Source of the DNA: Pseudomonas brassicacearum
GTDB taxonomy: Bacteria > Pseudomonadota > Gammaproteobacteria > Pseudomonadales > Pseudomonadaceae
Assembly (NCBI RefSeq): GCF_003732225.1
Contig: NZ_MOBJ01000008.1
Location: 241,822 to 305,821, forward strand
Length of the DNA: 64,000 nt
Direction: 5' to 3'
The notes beneath the pieces were generated by a model. It searched no databases, was not told the origin of the DNA, and was given only the letters and a program-made list of their open reading frames with translations. Both the position numbers and the translations under genes were made by a program. Below are positions 35,979 through 43,338 of the stretch, piece after piece (within the stretch, counting starts at the first letter, position 1; each line of letters starts with the position of its first letter).

Positions 35979-36665
35979 ATGCACTCATCCCCAAGCACCG
36001 TGCCGCCCTCCAGCAGCTGCACGCTGGCCCCAGCTGTTCACCCAAGCGGCTTGAAGACTTCGCTTCGCCTTTATGGGTTGGTTCGTATCTTGGGAAGCAG
36101 CGATATCCCTGCCCGCGCACCGGTCGAAATTCTTTGCACACCCTGCGGCAATGGTAATGCCATACAAGCATTCGTGTCGCGATTGGACGCCGAATTGGTC
36201 GCCCGATCAATGCCAACCAGCGGCTACCGCGCCATCCCTTTGGCACAATTCGACCCCACTGATGTCATCCACGCCCACCTAGGCTGGCTCAGCGTCTTTC
36301 TGTGCTGCGGGCTCAGCTCACAGCGTGGCTACCTGCGCCTGGCAAATGGTGGTTTGCCGAGCCTTGGCTGGTTTGTCCATGCCCAGACCGGCCCGTGGGC
36401 ACCTGGGCGATTCCTGCATTGGGGTGAGGAAGTCGCGCAGACACTGCTTGATGCCTACCGCAGCGTTGGCATGCCCAATTACAACGCCTGGCTCAACCAG
36501 CTTGATGATTATTCCTGTCACGCCATGGATGACTGCACTGAGCTCGCCTGGCAAGCACTCAAGGCCTGCAGTGCGCCCCAAGAAAACCACCGAGCCATGT
36601 ACAACCCCATGGATGAATGCTGGCGATTTTCAGACGCCCCCATTGACCTCTACTACCCCCTTTAA
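35979..36665 (+). CDS. Unknown protein preceding a PAAR spike gene
   Basis: Up to 228 aa, with no family I recognise. The convincing part starts around residue 55 (NAIQAFVSRLDAELVARS) and includes LGWLSVFLCCGLSSQRGYLR, WGEEVAQTLLDAYRSVGMPN and NPMDECWRFSDAPIDLYYPL; the first ~50 residues are low-complexity and lack a ribosome site, so the true start may be further in. It is 21 bp upstream of PAAR and on the same strand, which suggests a secretion accessory or a linked effector/immunity component. No signal peptide. Confidence 0.55.
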   Translation: MHSSPSTVPPSSSCTLAPAVHPSGLKTSLRLYGLVRILGSSDIPARAPVEILCTPCGNGNAIQAFVSRLDAELVARSMPTSGYRAIPLAQFDPTDVIHAHLGWLSVFLCCGLSSQRGYLRLANGGLPSLGWFVHAQTGPWAPGRFLHWGEEVAQTLLDAYRSVGMPNYNAWLNQLDDYSCHAMDDCTELAWQALKACSAPQENHRAMYNPMDECWRFSDAPIDLYYPL

Positions 36666-36686
36666 ATACCTGAAAAGGACGTTCCC

Positions 36687-37184
36687 ATGAGTGGCAAACC
36701 TGCTGCGCGCATCACTGATCCCACTGCGTGCCCAGTTTCGGGTCACGGCACCAATTCGTTGGTAACCGGCTCATCAGATGTGATCTTCGAAGGCCTGGGC
36801 GCGGCCCGCCTGAACGACACCTCAGCGTGCGGAAGCCCGATCACCGGCGGCGTCTCTTCAACCGTATTAATCAATGGCTTCAATGCCGCCACCGTCGGCA
36901 GCGTTGGCGCTCATGGCAATACGGTGACGGCAGGCGCGAGCACTATCATTATCGGTGACACCTTCGTGCCTGCGCCCTTCAGTGGGTTATCGTCGATGCC
37001 GGTGCACTTCAGCGACAAGATAAAACTGGTCGACGAAGCTACGGGTGAGCCTATTCCAAACCATGCCTACGGTATTCAGCGCGCCAACGGCAGCATTGAA
37101 CATGGGATCAGTGATGCGCAGGGCTACACCCATGTGGTGAGTTCGCACCTGGCTGAAAGCATCAAGTTATTTTTGGAAGATTGA
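36687..37184 (+). CDS. T6SS PAAR-domain spike protein with C-terminal TTR-like extension
   Basis: A 165-aa protein. Residues 1-92 are PAAR: KPAARITDPTACPVSGHG, IFEGLGAARLNDTSACGS and NTVTAGASTIIIGDTFV, the repeats that bind zinc and form the sharp tip of the VgrG spike. Residues 105-165 are a transthyretin-like extension (KIKLVDEATGEPIPNHAYGI, GISDAQGYTHVV), a domain that docks effectors. An AAAAGGA ribosome site precedes it. It is four bases upstream of a lipase gene that it probably loads. Confidence 0.92.
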   Translation: MSGKPAARITDPTACPVSGHGTNSLVTGSSDVIFEGLGAARLNDTSACGSPITGGVSSTVLINGFNAATVGSVGAHGNTVTAGASTIIIGDTFVPAPFSGLSSMPVHFSDKIKLVDEATGEPIPNHAYGIQRANGSIEHGISDAQGYTHVVSSHLAESIKLFLED

Positions 37185-37188
37185 GAAC

Positions 37189-37917
37189 ATGGAAGCAGAG
37201 CAAATAATTTTACCCAGTGGCAACACAGCAAGTCTGGCGGCAACCCACACACTGACACCGGTGAATAACTCACAAATAAAGGCCGTACCTGTACCCACCG
37301 CAAAACCCATTATTTTTTACATTGGTGGTGCTGGAGATCAAGAAAGCTATTACTCCCAAGGCGCATTTCACAACATTGATGATGTCGACTTACTAATGTC
37401 AAAAAGAATGACAAACGCACAACTTTCTGAAAAATACACAAAATACGTATGGGGATATAACGAGGCTCGTGGGGGCGGTGACATCAAAAAACACATCACC
37501 AATCTCATCCCTAACAAATCATGCCCTATCTATATAGTCGGACACAGCCTAGGCGGATGGAATGGCGCTCACCTCTCGAAAATACTGTCTGATGAAGGTT
37601 ACAAAATTGCGCTCCTGATAACCTTGGATCCTGTCGGCAAAGGTTTTCTGGTTTGGTTAGGCTCTGACATCTACTACTCTGAACCAACTCCCGTCGCCGA
37701 CACGTGGATCAATATCCGTGCCAATCCGGTAAAATCGGACGCATCAGACCACGTTGCCAACTTCGGAGAGCGATGGATTGTGAGCCAAGGCCCCACGATA
37801 AATGCAACAGTCAACATACACCACGCGTTTGCGAGCCACATGATGGTTGCCCCGATCCAAGGTGCAAAATGTGCTCTGGACTTCCTTTATGATGCGTACG
37901 TGAAAAACATAAAATGA
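37189..37917 (+). CDS. Candidate T6SS lipase effector (alpha/beta hydrolase)
   Basis: A 242-aa soluble hydrolase. Strand and oxyanion segment IIFYIGGAGDQESYYSQG are followed by the nucleophile elbow GHSLGG with Ser120, a candidate Asp147 (TLDPVGKG), and candidate His211/212/217 (NIHHAFASHMM). The IGGAGD-x-ESYY start is like that of several T6SS phospholipase effectors (from memory). No signal peptide, as expected for contact-dependent delivery. It is noticeably more AT-rich than its flanks, suggesting transfer. Its stop overlaps the start of a lipoprotein gene (ATGA). Confidence 0.78.
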   Translation: MEAEQIILPSGNTASLAATHTLTPVNNSQIKAVPVPTAKPIIFYIGGAGDQESYYSQGAFHNIDDVDLLMSKRMTNAQLSEKYTKYVWGYNEARGGGDIKKHITNLIPNKSCPIYIVGHSLGGWNGAHLSKILSDEGYKIALLITLDPVGKGFLVWLGSDIYYSEPTPVADTWINIRANPVKSDASDHVANFGERWIVSQGPTINATVNIHHAFASHMMVAPIQGAKCALDFLYDAYVKNIK

Positions 37918-38471
37918 TGTCAGCTAAAAAATTACTAATATTGACCACTGCGCTGATTTGCAGCGCATGCGCTCGGACACCCAACATCCCGACTGCGTCA
38001 TTGACGTTTGTAGGTTTTGCAAACTATGGCGACGCGCTACTTTACGTGACGCTCGAATCAGATCAAAACCTGAGCAAGGTCTTCAACATCTACGAAAAAC
38101 AGAATCAAAACACCCCTAAACTCGTATGCTCCTTGAATCATGACAAAAATTTCGATGTAAACCATACAATCAAAACACGAGGCATAGGCCTTTTGGAGGC
38201 TGACGCCACACCCAGTAAAAATGGACACTTTTATTTCCGCTCTTCGCTATCATTCAACACAACCGAAGAAAGAGAAATATCCATACCGACCCCAATCACC
38301 TCGGGCGCAGTATTAGAGACTCTGTTAGCGGGGCAAGAGAGCGTCCCATGCCAAGTGTATATCACTGCTTATGGATTCAAAGCTTATTACACCAACACCG
38401 TATATATCCCTACCGCAAACCTGATTACACATTTAAAAGAAATGAATAATGCGGCTGAACGTCGCCAGTAA
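37914..38471 (+). CDS. Periplasmic lipoprotein, probable immunity protein to the lipase
   Basis: A 185-aa protein whose signal peptide ends in the lipobox LICSAC, so it should be anchored in the periplasm. The ATG overlaps the lipase stop by four bases. The mature region is beta-rich (ASLTFVGFANYGDALLYVTL, LVCSLNHDKNF, REISIPTPIT) with no known domain. Lipid-anchored periplasmic proteins are the usual immunity partners of T6SS lipases that attack the envelope. AT-rich like its neighbour. Confidence 0.68.
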   Translation: MMSAKKLLILTTALICSACARTPNIPTASLTFVGFANYGDALLYVTLESDQNLSKVFNIYEKQNQNTPKLVCSLNHDKNFDVNHTIKTRGIGLLEADATPSKNGHFYFRSSLSFNTTEEREISIPTPITSGAVLETLLAGQESVPCQVYITAYGFKAYYTNTVYIPTANLITHLKEMNNAAERRQ

Positions 38472-38781
38472 TTGCTTAGCGCCAACGCGCTCCCTTATTC
38501 GCCTTATGGGAACATCTTTGTTCAAAATGGCACTTCGTCAGGCGCGAGAGTCAGAACACCTTGCTACCCATAGAGAAGGTCGTTCGAATGATTGAATTTG
38601 ATTTGAACACAAATGATGCAGAAGCATTGTTGAGGTATTCCGAGAGCATTGTGTCGAGGCGGATATCTATGGCAATCCGATGAGAACTACTTGCCTATGG
38701 CAAAGCAGCTTCGGATAAACTAAAGCTAGCTCAGTAGAGACGCTCTCTAGCATTCACGGACGAGACAAAACCCACATATTA
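38472..38781. other. Intergenic debris with a 31-codon ORF fragment
   Basis: From 38588 the plus strand reads MIEFDLNTNDAEALLRYSES and stops at 38683; a +1 shift after the ALLR codons continues as VFREHCVEADIYGNPMRTTC to a stop near 38720. This looks like a small gene broken by a frameshift or deletion. It lies between the lipase/immunity pair and an orphan cytochrome, in an AT-rich tract. Nothing else is visible. Confidence 0.35.
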
Positions 38782-39159
38782 ATGAAAATATCATTCATCG
38801 CTTCGCTAGGAATTTTATCGCTAATTCAAACATCACTATCCTTCGCGGATAATATCAATGGGAAAAATCTCTATTTGCAGAGATGCGTCATGTGCCACGG
38901 AATAGATCTCAAAGGAACAGGACCACTGGCTAATAAAAGCAATCCTCCTACACTTGACCTTACAACATCCGCTTTCAAAAAACGACTAAATGATTATCCG
39001 GGCGTTATTGTGTCTTCAATAATACTTCGTCCAAATGGAGACTTGATTCCAAAAACTTTGCAAGAGAATGGTGTAAAGATTCCGCCACACGCTTGGAGCA
39101 TTAAGGATCTGCGCGATTTGAATCAATACATGAGTGGTGTAATTTCAAAAAATCGATGA
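38782..39159 (+). CDS. Small c-type cytochrome
   Basis: A 125-aa exported protein. A Sec signal peptide (IASLGILSLIQTSLSFA) is followed by one heme-binding motif CVMCHG at about residues 35-40. A Met late in the chain (YMSGV) is a candidate axial ligand. GTGPLANKSNPPTLDLTT and SIKDLRDLNQYMSG are like soluble class I cytochromes. No oxidase or dehydrogenase gene is nearby, and the low GC content fits the surrounding accessory region. Confidence 0.75.
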   Translation: MKISFIASLGILSLIQTSLSFADNINGKNLYLQRCVMCHGIDLKGTGPLANKSNPPTLDLTTSAFKKRLNDYPGVIVSSIILRPNGDLIPKTLQENGVKIPPHAWSIKDLRDLNQYMSGVISKNR

Positions 39160-39267
39160 TTTTGAGAAAAAGGGGGGCGGCGCGCTCAACCGGTCAACGT
39201 AACGTCATGGTGTATCTGTTGTTACTATTTCCACCTCGTTAATAAAAGGTATCCGGAGGTTCGGCGC

Positions 39268-39915
39268 ATGAAAACCACCCTTGACCACCTCGCCATCGTC
39301 GCCCCCGACCTCGACACCGGCTGTGCCTTCGTCACCAACGCACTCGGCGTGGAGCTTCAACCGGGCGGGGTGCATCCGCGCATGGGCACTCATAATCGGT
39401 TGCTGCGCCTTGGCCCGGAGACTTATCTGGAAGTGATTGCCGTGGACCCGTCCGCCAATCGCCCGGACCGGCCACGCTGGTTCGGCATGGACCAATTGGC
39501 CGCTGATACGCCGCAATGCCTGGCGACCTGGGTCGCACGCACCGACGACATCCACGCAACAAGCGAAGCCTGCCGCGCCATTATCGGGGAACCCGAACCC
39601 ATGACCCGAGGTACGTTGTCCTGGCAGATCACCATTCCTGCCGATGGCCACCTGCCGCTGAATGGATCAGCGCCGACATTGATTCAATGGGAACAAGCGC
39701 AACATCCCGCCAGCACGATGCTGGATCAGGGGTGTTCGCTGGTGGCGCTGGATGTGTTTGATCCTGATCCTGAGAAAGTCCAGGCGTTGCTCAGCGCAAT
39801 CAACTTTTCCGGGCCGGTTCGTCTTCATGGGTTGGGAGCAAATTCAAAGCCCTATTTGGTGGTGCACATTCAAACCCCCACTGGTTTGAAAACATGGCCG
39901 ATTGCTCATGGTTAG
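39268..39915 (+). CDS. VOC/glyoxalase-like domain protein
   Basis: A 215-aa soluble protein starting LDHLAIVAPDLDTGCAFVTN, the glyoxalase-like fold, with GTHNRLLRLGPETYLEVIAV carrying the His and Glu of the metal site. The C-terminal half (LVALDVFDPDPEKVQALLSA) is a second module. A GGAGG ribosome site (37 bp into the intergenic) precedes the ATG at 39268. Function unknown; high GC marks a return to the core genome. Confidence 0.85.
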   Translation: MKTTLDHLAIVAPDLDTGCAFVTNALGVELQPGGVHPRMGTHNRLLRLGPETYLEVIAVDPSANRPDRPRWFGMDQLAADTPQCLATWVARTDDIHATSEACRAIIGEPEPMTRGTLSWQITIPADGHLPLNGSAPTLIQWEQAQHPASTMLDQGCSLVALDVFDPDPEKVQALLSAINFSGPVRLHGLGANSKPYLVVHIQTPTGLKTWPIAHG

Positions 39916-39923
39916 GACCAAAA

Positions 39924-40075
39924 GATCGCAAGCTTCGCCAGCCCCTACGTTGAAACGCATCGCCCACAAAGTGACCAAGCCAGGATCAGTTTTTTGTCTA
40001 GTCCTGAAACAGGTGTAAACCTTATTCAGGACGGGACACCATGAGGCCACCTGAATCGCCCCTAATTTCGTAGAC
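39924..40075. mobile_element. Candidate insertion-sequence end debris
   Basis: Contains TGTCTAGTCCTGAAACAGG (39995 on) with a second arm TTCAGGAC at 40025-40032, then TGAATCGCCCCTAATTTCG at 40052. Both strings resemble, from memory, ends of IS3-like elements of Pseudomonas. No transposase remains. A BIME fragment (CTTCGCCAGCCCCTACG) also occurs at 39932. Together these suggest insertion or excision scars next to the ATPase/TOPRIM module. Not proven. Confidence 0.3.
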
Positions 40076-40195
40076 GCCGACCGGCTGAATCCACAGTCGG
40101 AAGCAGCCCTTCGTGATAGGCGGCAAGCGGCCATGTAGGGATATTAGTTAAGGAAACCGCCCCCAAAATTCGAACCGTATTGTCAGGCTGACCCA

Positions 40196-40858
40196 TCACT
40201 CTATAACTCCAGCAAGTTCAAGCAACTTCTGCCGAAAATAGACAAAACTCGGTGATGCGTTGGTCGCAACGTCCATGTGAGGACTGATTTTTTCAGACCA
40301 TTGAGATTTTTCGGCACCGATTGCTTGCCACCCTTTGGAGGAAAGGGCACTTGAGCCGCCATTATAGACTGCATCCGCCAAGCGCTCCCATGTGCCAGAA
40401 ATGGAATCATTCACATATGCACTTAAGACAGCGCCCTTGGCCCTTGGATACGCAGTTTTGACAGCAGGAATGTCACCAAGAAACCAAGCTTCCCCCTCTT
40501 CAATTGCAATGCAAAAACGGGTTTCCGGTCGAGGATTACAGGCGTTCAGGATATTAAAGAGCTCTTGGCGAAAGGCTTTGAGACACTTGTTGTCTAGATC
40601 ACACACCAGAATGACAGCCGCAGGGCAATCTGCTGGGTATTTGGCGAACGCGTTGCCATAGCCCTGAAGAAGTCGCGGGAGTTGGTCGAGCAGGATGCGT
40701 TTGCCGGCATTTTCGTTTGCGCCGAGATTCTTCGGAATGCGGCCTATTCCTTTATATGGATGAATATTGAATGTATGGTCAGCGCCGATAATTTTGGGGA
40801 CTAGGATATTCAGCGCTTTTTTACCGGACTGGTCTTCAACAAGGATTTCGAAATGCAC
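40196..40858 (-). CDS. TOPRIM-like protein (DUF4276-like), partner of the AAA ATPase
   Basis: A 220-aa protein starting at a GTG four bases after the ATPase stop, behind GAGG. The first strand is FEILVEDQSGKKAL (Glu and following turn), then AVILVCDLDNK (D-x-D) and CIAIEEGEAWFLGD. This spacing of an early Glu, a D-x-D pair and a later acidic strand fits a TOPRIM-type nuclease. DUF4276-like proteins often sit beside AAA ATPases in defence islands (family knowledge). It would be the effector of the pair. A longer frame upstream overlaps the ATPase gene. Confidence 0.72.
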   Translation of the reverse strand: MHFEILVEDQSGKKALNILVPKIIGADHTFNIHPYKGIGRIPKNLGANENAGKRILLDQLPRLLQGYGNAFAKYPADCPAAVILVCDLDNKCLKAFRQELFNILNACNPRPETRFCIAIEEGEAWFLGDIPAVKTAYPRAKGAVLSAYVNDSISGTWERLADAVYNGGSSALSSKGWQAIGAEKSQWSEKISPHMDVATNASPSFVYFRQKLLELAGVIE

Positions 40859-40862
40859 CTGC

Positions 40863-42155
40863 TCACCTCGCGTCCAGATAATCGCTATACCAAAGGCCAC
40901 CCAAAGGCAACCCCTCAGCAACCATGCTCTGTACTATCGCATCGTCGCTTGCTCTACGGATTACCGAATAGCCGTCCGAACCCTTTTCCAGAATCCAGAC
41001 CTCGGCGGGCTCCAAGGCATCGACCAGATAGGGCTGATGGGTCGTAATGAAAACCTGAGAACCTCCCTTGCGGCCTGTAGCGTGATCGCGGAATTCCTTC
41101 GCCAGAGTTTCAAGAAGCTTGTGATACAAGCCATTTTCGGGCTCTTCTATACATAAGAATGGTGGTGGTGCCGGATCTTCGAGCAGCAGGAGATACGCGA
41201 AGACCTTCAATGTCCCATCAGACATTTGTTGTGAATAAAACGGGTCTTTAAAACCTTTGTCATTGAAACGCAGCAGTAAACGGCCATCGTTTGTCTTTTC
41301 CGTGTCAATCTTGTTGATGCCTGGGATTTTTTCCGCAATCCGGTTCAGAATGGCCTGGAAACGTTTTGGATGTTCCCGCTCCATGAATTGCACAACATTT
41401 CCAAGATTGTCCCCATGGATGTTGAGATGCTTTTGAGGGCCGGCGAGTGGCAGGCTCCGGGCGGCGTCCGGCGTAAAGTAGCTGAGGTACCAACCCTCAA
41501 TGAACCTACGGAACGCTGAAATCCTCGGATGTTGTTTCAATGAGCCCAAGGTAGCAATCCCGAGCTTGCGCATGTCCTCCAGCTCAACGACTTCGGTTTC
41601 TCTAGACTCCTCTTCTGCCTCACCTGATTTAATGGATTCCATCAGTCCAATCAGGTCGAAATCGCCTTGTTCTTCCTCGATCTGACGGCCTTCTTGATCC
41701 CCTTTCCATACAACACCCTTTCCACTATTCAGCACAAGAAATGAGAAGGGCCAACCACGCGTTTGCCCCTTGCGCCTCTGCCTGAGACGCTCTTTCAAGA
41801 CATAAGGACGGCCTGAACTATCTATATCAATAGAGATTTCATAGGTAATGGGCCGGGCGTTGCCATCTTCTTTGTAGTAGACCTCAAAATCGATAGGGCC
41901 TTTTTGACCTTGCGCTCTAATACGCTCAAATCCTCCTCTACCGCGGGAGTCGCACGCCTCTTCAACACCAGACTTTAAAGCGTCCGCAAGGAATCCAAAG
42001 GCATCAAACAGCGTACTCTTGCCTACACCATTCTTACCAATGACCGCAGTCATAGGCGTAAGTGGTTCGGACCGCTGTTGATTCCACAAACGTCCAAGCG
42101 TAACGTCTTTAAGAGTTCTGAAATTTTTTATTCGAAATCCTTCAATCTTGGCCAT
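40863..42155 (-). CDS. AAA ATPase (OLD/ABC-type), candidate anti-phage sensor
   Basis: A 430-aa SMC/ABC-class ATPase. Walker A is GKNGVGKST (near residue 40), a helical insertion with acidic linker (EEEQGDFDLIGLMESIKSGE), the signature-like SQQMSDGTLKVFAYLLLLED, Walker B FLCIEEPENGLY and the switch His in FITTHQPYLVDAL. This is the OLD-family head domain without the fused C-terminal TOPRIM; the latter is supplied by the next gene. GAGAAG ribosome site. Such pairs are typical abortive-infection or DNA-damage-triggered systems. Region has no other genes on either side. Confidence 0.83.
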   Translation of the reverse strand: MAKIEGFRIKNFRTLKDVTLGRLWNQQRSEPLTPMTAVIGKNGVGKSTLFDAFGFLADALKSGVEEACDSRGRGGFERIRAQGQKGPIDFEVYYKEDGNARPITYEISIDIDSSGRPYVLKERLRQRRKGQTRGWPFSFLVLNSGKGVVWKGDQEGRQIEEEQGDFDLIGLMESIKSGEAEEESRETEVVELEDMRKLGIATLGSLKQHPRISAFRRFIEGWYLSYFTPDAARSLPLAGPQKHLNIHGDNLGNVVQFMEREHPKRFQAILNRIAEKIPGINKIDTEKTNDGRLLLRFNDKGFKDPFYSQQMSDGTLKVFAYLLLLEDPAPPPFLCIEEPENGLYHKLLETLAKEFRDHATGRKGGSQVFITTHQPYLVDALEPAEVWILEKGSDGYSVIRRASDDAIVQSMVAEGLPLGGLWYSDYLDAR

Positions 42156-42187
42156 TATTCGCTTCTCATTCTTGTTACTGCCTGTGA

Positions 42188-42392
42188 GTTCCTGAGACAG
42201 TTTACTTAATTAATGTCCGCTTTGGGTCGCTTGTTGCCTTTAGTAATGAGTGCCCCTTTTAGTACAAGGGCGTAGTAAACCGCAGACTTTCAGTGCATGC
42301 AGAATAGCCAAGATCGCAGCCTACGGCAGCTCCTACGCCGGGCAGTCGAGTCCCTACGTAAATCCGTAGGAGCTGCCGCAGGCTGCGATCTT
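42188..42392. repeat. Inverted REP pair upstream of the ATPase gene
   Basis: AAGATCGCAGCCTACGGCAG (42310-42337) and its complement CTGCCGCAGGCTGCGATCTT (ending 42392) form a palindrome around CGCCGGGCAGTCGAGTCC. This GTAGGAGCTGCCGCAGGCTGCGATC repeat is common in Pseudomonas. Just left of it (42188) is GTTCCTGAGACAG, reminiscent of the motif at 40001. Confidence 0.8.
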
Positions 42393-42441
42393 TTAAACGC
42401 TTAACGGACAGGCATCACGCCTTCAGAGCACCCGCCTTCAC

Positions 42442-42714
42442 TCACCCCGCCGCCTCCTCCCGCAAGCGTCTACCAATCACATCCATCAAATCACACCCAT
42501 CGCGCAATGGAATGGCCAGCAGTTTGGCGAAGTCGGCCAGCACCACCGTGTCGCTCTCGATATCAGCACGAAAAGCGATATTTTCCAGCACTTGAGTGAC
42601 GGTGCGGATTCGGTAGTCGGCGGTGGCTTGCAGTACGTCGAGTGGGGCTTGGGTGTCGATGAGCAGGGAGGCCGGGATCAGGTCGATTCCGGTGAGGGGC
42701 ATGTATCTATCCAT
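42442..42714 (-). CDS. Small DUF3077-like protein
   Basis: A 90-aa helical protein (MDRYMPLTGIDLIPASLLID, APLDVLQATADYRIRTVTQV, VVLADFAKLLAIPLRDGCDL). It resembles the small conserved Pseudomonas proteins of the DUF3077 group, but the match is from memory. It has a ~330-bp leader full of hairpins (see next entry) and a decayed copy at 26390-26443. No function is known. Confidence 0.65.
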   Translation of the reverse strand: MDRYMPLTGIDLIPASLLIDTQAPLDVLQATADYRIRTVTQVLENIAFRADIESDTVVLADFAKLLAIPLRDGCDLMDVIGRRLREEAAG

Positions 42715-43040
42715 AGTTAAAGCCTCGTTTAGATTGTTGAGGCTGCCAACAAATCGTCGCCAAACGAAATGGTGGCAGCTGTACGCAGGTTGGCGAACCG
42801 GAAACGAGTAACCGGCAGACCCGAAGGTCTCCCGCGCACAGCCGCCATAGAAAGCGGCATAGCAGATGCGGAGGCGCCTGCAAATAAGCAGTCAGCTCTC
42901 GCACTCATTAGTCAGGTCGCCAAACCCAGTCGCCATATGGGCGACGGAACGGACTATAAGCTGCATCCAATCAAGGGGCAAGGTGACGGATTCTTGGGTT
43001 TACGTAGGACCTGTATTGATGCAGTCCTGAACCCTTAAAC
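42715..43040 (-). promoter_or_regulatory. Long structured 5' leader of the small gene, candidate regulatory RNA
   Basis: No ORF. On the transcribed (minus) strand there is a series of short hairpins: GTCGCC/GGCGAC (about 42930-42946), GCCGC/GCGGC (42842-42859), GACC-CGAA-GGTC (42819-42830) and CCGG/CCGG around 42797-42814. The segment from the second hairpin to the gene matches, from memory, a leader repeated before similar small genes in pseudomonads. It may act as an RNA thermosensor, riboswitch or sRNA target; none is demonstrated. Confidence 0.5.
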
Positions 43041-43153
43041 AGCCCGTCGTACCCGAACAACATCTTTATCAAATCTTTATTCCCCCGCCCCTAATCCTGT
43101 CAACAACTTACCAAGCGTCGATCTAGCATTTCCTCATTACCGGAGGAAACGCC

Positions 43154-43249
43154 ATGGACTTCATCTTTTTGCTACTCGGCGCCCTGTTTTTCATCACCCT
43201 GGTCGGCCTGGCGCAAGGCTGTGCCGCGCTTAACAGGAGACGGTCATGA
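43154..43249 (+). CDS. Small membrane peptide preceding kdpF
   Basis: A 31-codon [23 protein letters not shown] then [11 protein letters not shown], with an AGGAGG-like ribosome site (CCGGAGGAAACGCC). One transmembrane helix. Its stop (TGA at 43247-43249) overlaps the ATG of kdpF. Small ORFs in this position accompany kdp in many Pseudomonas; it may be a KdpF-like stabilising peptide. Confidence 0.65.
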   Translation: MDFIFLLLGALFFITLVGLAQGCAALNRRRS

Positions 43250-43338
43250 CGGGCTTCTATCTGTTCGGCGGGCTGATCGCCGCTGGTTTGCTGGTTTACC
43301 TGGTCGCCGCGCTGTTGTTTCCGGAGGACTTCCTGTGA
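43246..43338 (+). CDS. kdpF: Potassium-transporting ATPase small subunit KdpF
   Basis: A 30-aa hydrophobic peptide ([30 protein letters not shown]) matching KdpF, which stabilises the KdpABC complex. Its start overlaps the previous small ORF and its stop overlaps the GTG of kdpA by four bases. Confidence 0.85.
   Translation: MTGFYLFGGLIAAGLLVYLVAALLFPEDFL

Noticed and set aside
35807..36022. 71-aa minus-strand ORF between the LysR and the T6SS cassette
   Set aside because: Overlaps intergenic repeat-like sequence and has no ribosome site; such frames recur as artefacts in pseudomonad genomes.
40001..40032. Hairpin GTCCTGAA/TTCAGGAC as terminator of the TOPRIM-like gene
   Set aside because: More than 160 bp past the stop and without a T-tract; more like an IS-end dyad.
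42310..42392. Possible CRISPR-like repeat pair
   Set aside because: Only two inverted, not direct, units: a REP palindrome, not an array.
42707..42904. 65-aa minus-strand ORF in the structured leader
   Set aside because: Hairpin-rich non-coding sequence; Arg/Cys/Leu-rich translation with no homology and no ribosome site.
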